Shown: positions 1-5,320, numbered from the stretch's first letter. The stretch is DNA of 5,472 bases from Archaeoglobus sp. (GCA_003978865.1 QNXS01000054.1:1-5472); one strand, 5' to 3'. Notes: generated by a model not told the origin, from the letters alone. Program-made: numbers and translations.

Positions 1-833
1 CCATGATAGAAAAAAACAAACTCGGGATTGCAGTGTTCCACAGTTTCAATTAGCCCCGTATAATCAAGATGATCGCTCACAACTATTCTTGGAAATCTAT
101 AAAATTTTTGAGCGGTTAGAACGTATCTATTCCCCGTTTTATATTTAAGCTCTCTTGGAGTTGTTAAGACTACATCTCCTGAATTGGAAATGTCTATTCC
201 AAGTTTCCTGCATATTTCTCCTGCTCTTCCTTCTACGCAAACTTCACGTCCTGCATTGAGCAATATCTGTGCGGCTCTCTGGGATTTACCAATCGGATAT
301 GCACCAAGCGTGGCTTCGTCAACGTTTACTAGCTTATCAATTTCATCCTCAAAAATGTATTCCGGTGAACCGTAAGTTGCTTCGGTTACAAGAACTTTAC
401 ATTTTGGCAAATCCGTATACGCCTTGATATCACCTGTAATCAGTATGTCCCCAAGTAGAAATGCCGATGCTCCAGGTATATGGTGCGTCGGATACGTTTT
501 AACTTTAACCCGGACATCTCCCACTTTAACCTTCACGCTCTTTCCCACATTAAATGTCTTTCCAACGAATTTGCCACAGCAGACTTCCAGTATTGTTGCG
601 GTTTCTTTGGAAGCAAGTGCAAACGGGTTTTCTATATTCTTTTGTCCGTGATGATCTGTATGGGCATGTGTTATCAGGTTTACTTCGCCATTTCTACCTC
701 TGGAAGAGTCCACGTGCCATGTAATCCCAGAATATTTAAAACTAAAGTGGGGTCTAAATTTGGAACCCCACCTCCGTCTAAATGGAAAAAAGCCAAAATG
801 CTCGTAAAGTATGTCAGATATTTCATTTATCAT
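1..833 (-). CDS. Metallo-beta-lactamase-fold exonuclease, YSH1/ligase-associated type (3' end missing)
   Basis: Reading the minus strand from the ATG at 833 gives 277 open codons to the window edge, so the C-terminus is missing. Seen: the metal motif T-H-A-H-T-D-H-H-G (H56, H58, D60, H61), a second His in T-H-H-I-P-G-A (H118), I-T-G-D (D135), E-A-T-Y-G (E151), A-Y-P-I-G-K-S-Q-R (179-186), S-D-H (253-255) and a final Y-H-G. This order matches the COG1236 family of beta-lactamase-fold nucleases, which includes the bacterial DNA-ligase-associated exonuclease and mRNA 3'-end factors; S-D-H and the H-G end correspond to the metal-binding part of the beta-CASP-like half. Family knowledge suggests metal-dependent (Zn) cleavage of DNA or RNA; the substrate here is not known. 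The start is fixed by an in-frame TGA three codons upstream and by AGGTGA at 850-845. It is probably co-transcribed with the small ORF at 845-922. It is divergent from top6A. Confidence 0.87.
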   Translation of the reverse strand, partial: MINEISDILYEHFGFFPFRRRWGSKFRPHFSFKYSGITWHVDSSRGRNGEVNLITHAHTDHHGQKNIENPFALASKETATILEVCCGKFVGKTFNVGKSVKVKVGDVRVKVKTYPTHHIPGASAFLLGDILITGDIKAYTDLPKCKVLVTEATYGSPEYIFEDEIDKLVNVDEATLGAYPIGKSQRAAQILLNAGREVCVEGRAGEICRKLGIDISNSGDVVLTTPRELKYKTGNRYVLTAQKFYRFPRIVVSDHLDYTGLIETVEHCNPEFVFFYH

Positions 834-850
834 AGCTTTTCATCTCACCT
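834..850 (-). promoter_or_regulatory. Shine-Dalgarno site of the nuclease, overlapping the small ORF's stop
   Basis: On the minus strand AAGGTGAG closely matches the archaeal consensus GGAGGTGAT. The GGTGA core ends 11 nt before the ATG at 833. The TGA inside it is also the stop codon of the 25-codon ORF, an arrangement that usually means translational coupling. Confidence 0.6.
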
Positions 851-922
851 TTTTTCTATTCCTTCTCTTCTCTTCTTGAAACAGATCATACAGTCCTTGC
901 ACTTCTCCCTCATGCGTTTCAT
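845..922 (-). CDS. Putative 25-residue Cys-containing small protein or leader peptide
   Basis: ATG at 922 opens a 25-codon frame ending in TGA at 847-845. The peptide is very basic, with a central C-K-D-C-M-I-C (C8, C11, C14) and a Lys/Arg-rich tail (K-K-R-R-E-G-I-E-K-R). I do not recognise it. Support for translation: a good TATA element lies with its first base 28 nt before the ATG, which predicts a transcript starting at or next to this ATG (leaderless), and the stop codon is embedded in the Shine-Dalgarno of the nuclease gene. It could be a real zinc- or iron-binding micropeptide, a coupling leader, or chance in the nuclease's 5' untranslated region. Its length gives no statistical support by itself. 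Confidence 0.4.
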   Translation of the reverse strand: MKRMREKCKDCMICFKKRREGIEKR

Positions 923-942
923 AGTATTTTGGAAGAGGTACG

Positions 943-950
943 AATATTTA
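943..950 (-). promoter_or_regulatory. TATA box for the small ORF and nuclease transcript
   Basis: Minus strand TAAATATT, first base 28 nt upstream of the ATG at 922. This is the spacing expected when an archaeal transcript starts at the start codon. No other good TATA lies nearer the nuclease start at 833, so the nuclease probably has a leader of about 90 nt holding the small ORF. Confidence 0.55.
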
Positions 951-1004
951 TTACTTATCACCGGAGATTGGTTTACTGAAAATACATACTAATACTAAAA
1001 CTAA

Positions 1005-1017
1005 TATTCTAAGAATA
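1005..1017. repeat. 13-nt palindrome TATTCT-A-AGAATA
   Basis: Perfect 6-bp arms around one central base. It lies about 55 nt upstream of the minus-strand TATA at 950 and about 180 nt before the top6A promoter, so it could be a binding site for a dimeric regulator. Low base diversity makes a chance origin possible. Confidence 0.35.
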
Positions 1018-1025
1018 ACACTAAA

Positions 1026-1053
1026 AATCTGAGAATCTAAAAACGCTCAGATT
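1026..1053. repeat. Inverted repeat AATCTGAG / CTCAGATT
   Basis: Perfect 8-bp arms at 1026-1033 and 1046-1053 separated by 12 nt. A related TCTCAGA occurs again at 1182-1188, the reverse complement of TCTGAGA at 1028-1034. Either a regulator site or a weak hairpin; no poly-T tract follows, so a terminator is unlikely. Confidence 0.4.
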
Positions 1054-1198
1054 ACAAAATAATTAGTTAGTTATATATTATAATATTATCAAATTATAAA
1101 ATATCAATATCTTGGAGATGTAAGTAAAAGAATCTATAAATTTAAATTATGTGATAAAAAAATTTATAATTTATCCAATAATCTCAGAAATTTTGAAA

Positions 1199-1213
1199 CG
1201 AAAGCATTTTTAG
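1199..1213 (+). promoter_or_regulatory. Probable BRE/TATA of top6A
   Basis: CGAAAG followed by ATTTTTAG resembles the strong promoter at 5294-5308 (CGAAAG then a TATA element). The TATA-like part begins about 32 nt before the ATG at 1238, predicting a leader of only a few bases; this fits the absence of any Shine-Dalgarno sequence. An alternative TATA, TTTATAAT at 1163-1170, would give a leader of roughly 45 nt. Confidence 0.4.
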
Positions 1214-1237
1214 CTTACACGATTAACCACATCCGAA

Positions 1238-2323
1238 ATGAATGAAGTCGAGAAAGAATGTTTTCAGGCGCTGATGGGTATAGCCAGAGAAATGTACGAG
1301 CAGATGAAGATGGGTAAGATTCCAGAGCTGAAGATATCCACGAGAACAAAGTACAACATAGAATACAATGAAGAAAGCGAAGTTTGGGTTTACGGGGACA
1401 GAAAATCCATTCGTTCAGCTAAGAGTGTTAAGGGAGCTTACATGTTGCTGAGAATGGCTTACGTTATCGGTTTTCTAAAGGAGCAGTTGAATGTAAATAA
1501 GTCATCAACACTCAGAGAACTATACTACATCTCTGAAAATTGGGGTTTTGCAAAGTTTAACGAGCAGAGCGAAAGTGACAGGCTAATAGAGGATTTAGAA
1601 ATTTTAACAGCTTATCAGAGAGAACACTTTCACATAAGACCTGAAGAGGATGGAGCGACCATTATAGGTCCCTTAAAGATTAGAGAAAATACAAGAAGGG
1701 GAAAAAGGGAGATACACTGTCAGGAAGACGTTGGAGAGGGAGGCTATCAGATACCTGTTAACGTTGACAAAGTTGAGTTTGTTGAATGTGATGCGGATTT
1801 TGTAATAGCAATAGAAACTGGAGGTATGAGGGACAGACTTGTAGAAAATGGTTTTGACGAGAAGTTCAATTCAATAATAGTTCATTTAAAAGGACAACCA
1901 GCAAGAAGTACGAGAAGATTACTGAGAAGACTAAACTCGGAACTTGGACTGCCGGTTGTTGTATTTACTGATGGAGACCCGTGGAGTTACAGAATATTTG
2001 CCAGTGTTGCCTATGGTTCTATAAAAGCTGCCCACCTTTCAGAGTATCTCGCAACTCCCTCAGCCAAATTTGTAGGAATAAGACCATCAGACATAGTGAA
2101 CTACAAACTACCCTCAGACAAGCTCACGGAACAGGATATAAAAGCTCTCAATTCGATCCTAAGTGATCCAAGATTTGACAGTGAATTCTGGAGAAGTGAG
2201 ATAAAGCTACAGCTCAAACTCGGCAGAAAATCTGAACAGCAGGCTTTAGCAAAGTACGGTCTGGACTACGTTACCGATGTATATCTGCCCGAAAAACTTA
2301 CAGAGCTTGGAGTGCTAAGGTAG
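1238..2323 (+). CDS. top6A: DNA topoisomerase VI subunit A
   Basis: The 361-aa product has the full-length size of archaeal Top6A (about 360-370 aa) and belongs to the Spo11/TopVIA family. Topo VI, an A2B2 enzyme, relaxes and decatenates DNA by ATP-dependent passage through a double-strand break; the A subunit binds DNA and makes the break. Seen: the winged-helix CAP part with S-T-L-R-E-L-Y-Y (90-97), where the second Tyr, Y97, is the predicted nucleophile that links to the 5' end; and the Toprim domain with the acidic Mg-binding residues E193 (A-I-E-T-G-G) and D245/D247 (F-T-D-G-D-P-W-S-Y). All catalytic residues are present, so the gene looks functional. ATG at 1238 has no Shine-Dalgarno, consistent with a near-leaderless mRNA. 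The ATPase subunit gene top6B, often adjacent in archaea, is not in this window. A separate promoter follows, so it is probably a single-gene unit. Confidence 0.97.
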   Translation: MNEVEKECFQALMGIAREMYEQMKMGKIPELKISTRTKYNIEYNEESEVWVYGDRKSIRSAKSVKGAYMLLRMAYVIGFLKEQLNVNKSSTLRELYYISENWGFAKFNEQSESDRLIEDLEILTAYQREHFHIRPEEDGATIIGPLKIRENTRRGKREIHCQEDVGEGGYQIPVNVDKVEFVECDADFVIAIETGGMRDRLVENGFDEKFNSIIVHLKGQPARSTRRLLRRLNSELGLPVVVFTDGDPWSYRIFASVAYGSIKAAHLSEYLATPSAKFVGIRPSDIVNYKLPSDKLTEQDIKALNSILSDPRFDSEFWRSEIKLQLKLGRKSEQQALAKYGLDYVTDVYLPEKLTELGVLR

Positions 2324-2340
2324 TAAAAATAATACACAAT

Positions 2341-2350
2341 ACTTTTATCC
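2341..2350 (+). promoter_or_regulatory. TATA box of the RAM-domain gene
   Basis: ACTTTTATCC, with the first T of the TTTTAT core 28 nt before the ATG at 2371, in the 47-nt gap after top6A. The region before the ATG (AACTAATAGT) has no Shine-Dalgarno, so a leaderless transcript independent of top6A is expected. Confidence 0.6.
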
Positions 2351-2370
2351 ACCGAACGTTAACTAATAGT

Positions 2371-2604
2371 ATGGCTCTCGGTTTCGTTCTGATAAAAGTC
2401 TCTCCGATGAGGGAACGTGAAGTTTACGATAAAATAGCAAGTTTGAAAGAGGTTGAGGAACTTTATCCTCTGTTCGGTGAATACGACCTGATAGCGAAGG
2501 TTGTTGTTAGAGACTTCGAGGAACTTGGAGATGTTGTTGTAAATAAGATTAGATCAATTAAGGGTGTTTTAGATACTAAAACACTTACTGGAGTAAAGTT
2601 TTAG
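2371..2604 (+). CDS. Stand-alone Lrp/AsnC ligand-binding (RAM) domain protein
   Basis: The 77-aa product is a single RAM (AsnC_trans_reg) domain with no helix-turn-helix DNA-binding part. Seen: an N-terminal strand (G-F-V-L-I-K-V), a helix (15-30), the conserved turn L-F-G-E-Y-D-L-I-A-K-V (34-44) that forms the effector/oligomer interface in Lrp-type proteins, a second helix (48-63) and the closing strand G-V-L-D-T-K-T-L-T-G-V. Such domains form dimers or higher rings that bind amino acids; stand-alone versions are common in archaea and may modulate full-length Lrp proteins or enzymes, but no specific partner is shown here. It is followed after 2 nt by the ACT-DUF5612 gene, with which it surely shares a transcript. 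It has its own TATA and probably a leaderless mRNA. Confidence 0.9.
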   Translation: MALGFVLIKVSPMREREVYDKIASLKEVEELYPLFGEYDLIAKVVVRDFEELGDVVVNKIRSIKGVLDTKTLTGVKF

Positions 2605-2606
2605 CT

Positions 2607-3263
2607 ATGAGGGCGATTCTTATAATTGCGAGAAACGAAATAGGAGTTCTTAGGGATGTAACAACAAAAGTAGCGGAGAGAGGTGGTAACATAGTCTATG
2701 CCCAGAGTTTCCTCGTACACAGAGGAAAACACGCCGGAAAAGCCCAGATATACTTGGAGATAGAGGGGGGAGACTTTGAAGGAATGCTCAGAGATATAAA
2801 TAAAATAGATACTGTTGAAGTTGCAAGAGAAGAAGATACGTTTGAAGATATATTTGGAAAAAGAATAATAGTACTTGGTGGTGGCGCTCTTGTTTCTCAG
2901 GTTGCCTTCGGTGCTATAAGTGAGGCAGACAGGCACAACCTTAGAGGGGAAAGAATAAGCGTTGATACAATGCCTGTTGTGGGCGAAAAAGAAATAGCCT
3001 CTGCAGTAAGAGCTGTTAGCAGACTTCACAGAGTAAGTGCTCTTGTACTGGCAGGTGGTTTAATGGGTGGAAAAATAACCAAAGAGGTTGTAGAGCTGAG
3101 AAAACAGGGAATTCCAGTCATTTCTCTGAAGATGTTTGGTAGTGTACCAGAAGAAGCGGATTTGGTTGTTAGTGATCCTGTAATGGCGGGAACTCTCGCA
3201 GTTATGGAGGTTTCAAAGATGGCAAAGTTTGACATAAATAGGGTCAGAGGTAGGGAACTGTAG
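2607..3263 (+). CDS. ACT domain plus DUF5612 protein, function unknown
   Basis: The 218-aa product has two parts. Residues 1 to about 75 look like an ACT domain (strand A-I-L-I-I-A-R-N, then G-V-L-R-D-V-T-T-K-V-A-E-R-G-G-N-I), a fold that usually binds amino acids. Residues 84-218 match my recollection of the archaeal DUF5612 domain, with a Gly-rich strand-turn I-I-V-L-G-G-G-A-L-V-S-Q (87-98), V-L-A-G-G-L-M-G-G-K-I-T (147-158), G-I-P-V-I-S-L (168-174) and V-V-S-D-P-V-M-A-G-T-L (187-197). The alternating alpha/beta pattern and Gly turns suggest a Rossmann-like ligand-binding fold, but no catalytic motif is evident. The family is known from methanogens and Archaeoglobi and is uncharacterised as far as I know. 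It begins 2 nt after the RAM gene; GGAG at 2590-2593 is a weak, distant Shine-Dalgarno, so translational coupling is likely. No membrane segment or signal peptide: cytoplasmic. Confidence 0.85.
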   Translation: MRAILIIARNEIGVLRDVTTKVAERGGNIVYAQSFLVHRGKHAGKAQIYLEIEGGDFEGMLRDINKIDTVEVAREEDTFEDIFGKRIIVLGGGALVSQVAFGAISEADRHNLRGERISVDTMPVVGEKEIASAVRAVSRLHRVSALVLAGGLMGGKITKEVVELRKQGIPVISLKMFGSVPEEADLVVSDPVMAGTLAVMEVSKMAKFDINRVRGREL

Positions 3264-3398
3264 TTTAATTTTGTTGAGTTATTTGTTATTATTTGTTTAG
3301 TTTGTTAGTTTGTTATTTGTTATTGATGTTTGGGTGAAAATAAAAAGAGCTTAAGATTTGTAAAAATAAATCACAATAAACCACAATAAACCCACAAT
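3264..3398. terminator. Convergent low-complexity spacer, probable bidirectional terminator
   Basis: Two genes end facing this 135-nt spacer. Its left half (3268-3332) is T-rich with repeated TTTGTTA-type words; its right half is A-rich, including A5 runs at 3342-3346 and 3362-3366 and CACAATAAAC repeated at 3372-3381 and 3382-3391 with a partial third copy at 3393-3398. Each strand therefore presents a T-rich tract to the polymerase leaving its gene, as archaeal termination requires. The two halves are partly complementary (GTTATTG words against CAATAAAC), but no strong GC stem is visible. Confidence 0.5.
3372..3398. repeat. Short direct repeat CACAATAAAC
   Basis: Two exact 10-nt copies (3372-3381, 3382-3391) and a partial third (CACAAT at 3393-3398), immediately after the aminotransferase stop on the minus strand. 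Probably replication slippage inside the terminator region. Confidence 0.6.
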
Positions 3399-4523
3399 TT
3401 AACTCACAAACTCAGCAAGCCTTTTCATAGCCTCTGATATATTCTCTCTACTTGTTGCATAACTTAGTCTAATCCAAGTGTTGAAGGATTTTCCAAATGC
3501 ACTACCGGGTGTAGCAGCAACGTACTTCTCTCTCAAAAAGCTGCTACAAAATTCCATAGAATCTCTGCCTACATTTACAAACATGTAAAAAGCACCTCTC
3601 GGTGGTGCAAAATCAAGTCCGATATCTTTCAAACTTTTCATCATTAAATCTCTTCTAACTTTGAATTCTGCAACCATTTTATCAACACAGCTTTGCTCAC
3701 CCGTCAAAGCTTCAACACCCGCGTATTGAACAAAAGATGTCGGATGGCTTACACTATGAGACTGAATTCTGAGCATGTACTTTATGATTTCCTCTGGAGC
3801 TATGGCGTAACCGAGCCTCCATCCTGTCATTGCGTAAGTCTTTGAAAATCCGTTTATTATTATTGATCTCTCAAGCATTCCGTCAAATTCGGCTATGCTA
3901 TGGAATTTCCCTTCAAAAACTATTCTATCGTATATCTCATCAGACATAACAATTAGATCTTTGTCGACCGCCAAATCTCTAACTTTTTTCAAAAAACTTT
4001 TTGGATAAACTACGCCGAGTGGATTACTCGGAGAGTTTATGACTATCATCCTGCATTTGTTGGTAATGTATTCTTCAACGGGAGCATCCTCAAAACCTTC
4101 AGAGTGAGGTACCCATACCACTTTACCGCCAGAAAAAATCACACAAGGCTCATAGCTTACCCATGATGGATCCAGCAGTATCACTTCATCCCCCTCATTC
4201 AAAGTAGCAAACATAGCCTCAAAAATTGCATACTTTGCTCCCGGAGTAACTATGATGTTCTCATGCCCGACTTCAAATCCCTTCTCTCTGTAAACTCTGG
4301 CTATCGCATCTATCAGTTCTGGAATGCCTTTTGCTGGTGTATAGAATGTTTTTCCATCTCTTAAAGCCTTTTCTGCAGCTCTTACTATGTGTTCTGGAGT
4401 TCTGAAGTCTGGTTCTCCAACACTCATATTTATTACAGGCTTGCCTTCTCCAGCAAGTCTCTTAGCTTCAGCAGATATTGACAGAGTGGCAGATGGCTGT
4501 ATCAGCCTTACCCTCTCACTCAC
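3399..4523 (-). CDS. Class I PLP-dependent aminotransferase, aspartate aminotransferase-like (family I-beta/gamma type)
   Basis: The product is a fold-type I aminotransferase. With the longest frame (GTG at 4538, 379 aa) the numbering gives S-V-G-E-P-D-F (39-45), N-S-P-S-N-P (168-173, N172), S-D-E-I-Y (199-203; D200 pairs with the pyridine N, Y203 with its O), PLP Schiff-base Lys K233 in G-F-S-K-T-Y-A-M-T-G-W-R-L-G-Y with R241 for the phosphate, and R357 (I-R-L-S-Y) for the substrate carboxylate. All essential residues are present. It probably moves amino groups between aspartate (or another amino acid) and 2-oxoglutarate; exact substrate cannot be read from sequence. Start: I prefer GTG at 4523 (374 aa, beginning M-S-E-R-V-R-L) because GAGGTGG lies 11 nt before it, while GTG at 4538 has no Shine-Dalgarno. 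It lies downstream of ribH on the same strand, with a repeat-bearing spacer, so it may be co-transcribed or have its own promoter. Confidence 0.93.
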   Translation of the reverse strand: MSERVRLIQPSATLSISAEAKRLAGEGKPVINMSVGEPDFRTPEHIVRAAEKALRDGKTFYTPAKGIPELIDAIARVYREKGFEVGHENIIVTPGAKYAIFEAMFATLNEGDEVILLDPSWVSYEPCVIFSGGKVVWVPHSEGFEDAPVEEYITNKCRMIVINSPSNPLGVVYPKSFLKKVRDLAVDKDLIVMSDEIYDRIVFEGKFHSIAEFDGMLERSIIINGFSKTYAMTGWRLGYAIAPEEIIKYMLRIQSHSVSHPTSFVQYAGVEALTGEQSCVDKMVAEFKVRRDLMMKSLKDIGLDFAPPRGAFYMFVNVGRDSMEFCSSFLREKYVAATPGSAFGKSFNTWIRLSYATSRENISEAMKRLAEFVS

Positions 4524-4534
4524 CTCCGTATCTA

Positions 4535-4541
4535 CCACCTC
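4535..4541 (-). promoter_or_regulatory. Shine-Dalgarno GAGGTGG that decides the aminotransferase start
   Basis: Minus strand GAGGTGG ends 11 nt before the GTG at 4523, the same spacing as at the nuclease gene. The extended match to GGAGGTGAT is 7 of 9. It overlaps the competing upstream GTG at 4538, which has no such site before it. GGAGGTGAG at 4526-4518 is an even better match but has no start codon placed after it, so it is likely coincidental. Confidence 0.5.
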
Positions 4542-4559
4542 TTCAGATTGTAAATTAAC

Positions 4560-4587
4560 TATTCAATATTCAGTATTCAATATTCAA
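4560..4587. repeat. Four tandem 7-bp repeats TATTCA(A/G)
   Basis: Copies at 4560-4566, 4567-4573, 4574-4580 and 4581-4587; three read TATTCAA and the second TATTCAG. They fill half of the gap between ribH and the aminotransferase. The minus strand here reads TTGAATA units, which also supply TATA-like AATATT words, so the repeat may affect the aminotransferase promoter. Confidence 0.8.
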
Positions 4588-4596
4588 GTTTAAAGT

Positions 4597-5031
4597 TTAC
4601 AGGTTTTTGTTTTCTTCTCTGAAGGCTCTAAGCCTCTTAACGAGCTTTACAGCCGCCTCTACAGCTCTCTTTGCATAATCTATTCTCTGGTGGGCAGCAA
4701 GCCTTCCCATTCCCGGACCACTTATTCCGAGCGTTACTGGCTTGTTGAATTCTAAGCTTAGATCCATTATCTTTCTCGCTGCATGCTGGGCAACTATTTC
4801 ATCATGTTCGGTTTCACCCTCAATTACACAGCCAACTGCAACAACAGCATCTACATCCGTTCTCAACATCTCTTTAATTGCTATCGGTGCATCAAAAACT
4901 CCCGGAACTCTGAGAACACTTACAACTTTTGCACCGAGAAACTCAGCATGCTCCTTCGCAACTATCTCCATTGCGTAGGTTATATCTCTGTTGAATTCAG
5001 CAACAACAAGACCGAGCTTAATTTCGTTCAT
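4597..5031 (-). CDS. ribH: 6,7-dimethyl-8-ribityllumazine synthase
   Basis: The 144-aa product catalyses the penultimate step of riboflavin synthesis: condensing 5-amino-6-ribitylamino-uracil with 3,4-dihydroxy-2-butanone 4-phosphate to give 6,7-dimethyl-8-ribityllumazine. Seen: the aromatic/Asn substrate pocket A-E-F-N-R-D-I (11-17), R-V-P-G-V-F-D (41-47), and the signature V-G-C-V-I-E-G-E-T-E-H-D-E-I-V (66-80), in which H76 is the predicted catalytic His and G-E-T binds the ribityl/phosphate end; then G-I-S-G-P-G (102-107) and Q-R-I-D-Y-A-K-R (115-122), R116 being the probable phosphate-binding Arg. Length fits the short archaeal form rather than the roughly 155-aa bacterial one. The family assembles as pentamers or 60-mer capsids. 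ATG at 5031 is the only sensible start: the ATG at 5035 is in another frame and closes quickly. The aminotransferase follows after a short gap. Confidence 0.97.
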   Translation of the reverse strand: MNEIKLGLVVAEFNRDITYAMEIVAKEHAEFLGAKVVSVLRVPGVFDAPIAIKEMLRTDVDAVVAVGCVIEGETEHDEIVAQHAARKIMDLSLEFNKPVTLGISGPGMGRLAAHQRIDYAKRAVEAAVKLVKRLRAFREENKNL

Positions 5032-5053
5032 GCATCAACCTACAGGTTCTGCA

Positions 5054-5067
5054 CTTAATAACTTTTC
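5054..5067 (-). promoter_or_regulatory. Probable BRE/TATA of ribH
   Basis: Minus strand GAAAAG followed by TTATTAAG, with the first T of the TATA element 30 nt before the ATG at 5031. The transcript would start only a few bases before the start codon; AGGTTGAT just upstream of it is then unlikely to act as a Shine-Dalgarno. There is no room for a leader RNA structure. Confidence 0.5.
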
Positions 5068-5094
5068 ATTTGACCATTTTTGACTTTGGTATGT

Positions 5095-5110
5095 ATCGAT
5101 CTATCGATCT
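5095..5110. repeat. Tandem 8-mer ATCGATCT x2
   Basis: Exact copies at 5095-5102 and 5103-5110; each contains the palindrome ATCGAT. It lies about 30 nt upstream of the ribH promoter. Confidence 0.7.
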
Positions 5111-5187
5111 GCAGTTTGATTGCGGTATTACCATGTTATTTATTTTATTTATATACTTGTAATTTGTTAATATATGTCATAATTTCA

Positions 5188-5198
5188 TAGGTTACCTA
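5188..5198. repeat. Palindrome TAGGT-T-ACCTA
   Basis: Perfect 5-bp arms around one base, in the middle of the divergent region, possible regulator half-sites. Short enough to be chance. Confidence 0.3.
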
Positions 5199-5223
5199 AC
5201 TTAACTTCTAAGTGCCGTCAATA

Positions 5224-5271
5224 GAAAATTTGCACAGATTTAGCTGTTTTACTAACTCTTGTGCAATTTTC
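5224..5271. repeat. Long inverted repeat with one bulged base
   Basis: GAAAATTTGCACA (5224-5236) is the reverse complement of TGTGCAATTTTC (5260-5271) except for one extra T. The 23-nt spacer separates arms of 12 paired bases. It ends about 30 nt before the TATA box at 5301, so if transcribed it could form a hairpin, or as DNA it could be a pair of sites for a regulator of the gene at 5329. Confidence 0.6.
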
Positions 5272-5292
5272 ACCATGTGTATATCAAATTCT

Positions 5293-5308
5293 CCGAAAGA
5301 TTTATATT
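5293..5308 (+). promoter_or_regulatory. Strong BRE/TATA promoter of the Cys-rich gene
   Basis: CCGAAAGA followed directly by TTTATATT is close to the archaeal BRE-TATA consensus. Its first T is 28 nt before the ATG at 5329, so the transcript should start at the start codon. Confidence 0.75.
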
Positions 5309-5320
5309 ACCATTATCATT

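Larger units (their letters stand above)
923..1237. other. AT-rich divergent intergenic region
   Basis: This 315-nt stretch between the small ORF/nuclease and top6A holds no credible gene on either strand. By hand count positions 1061-1180 have only 16 G or C in 120 (about 13%). It contains the two outward promoters, a 13-nt palindrome at 1005-1017, an 8-bp stem-loop at 1026-1053, the 12-bp perfect palindrome ATATTATAATAT at 1075-1086 and a second TATA-like TTTATAAT at 1163-1170. No GC-rich block that would suggest a structured RNA in a thermophile is present. Confidence 0.6.

Noticed and set aside
184..992. Plus-strand open frames of 63, 75 and 170 codons
   Set aside because: They are antisense to the nuclease gene, whose minus-strand frame carries clear family motifs; the plus-strand translations show no domain and lack promoters.
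1113..1124. GGAG followed by ATG (TTGGAGATGTAAG) as a small-gene start
   Set aside because: The codon after ATG is the stop TAA.
923..1237. tRNA or other structured RNA gene in the AT-rich region
   Set aside because: GC content is far too low for a stable structured RNA in a probable thermophile, and no tRNA arm pattern is visible.
1981..2166. 61-codon plus-strand frame inside top6A
   Set aside because: Out of frame within the Toprim region of a well-supported gene.
2601..3235. Minus-strand open frames of 142 and 69 codons
   Set aside because: Antisense to the ACT-DUF5612 gene; compositionally odd and without recognisable motifs.
3372..3398. CRISPR-like repeats
   Set aside because: The repeat units are only 10 nt, directly adjacent with no unique spacers.
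4387..5058. Plus-strand frames opposite the aminotransferase N-terminus and ribH
   Set aside because: Antisense shadows of two confidently identified enzymes.
5032..5070. FMN riboswitch or other leader RNA before ribH
   Set aside because: The predicted TSS is only a few bases before the ATG, so no leader exists; no conserved FMN-element bases are visible.
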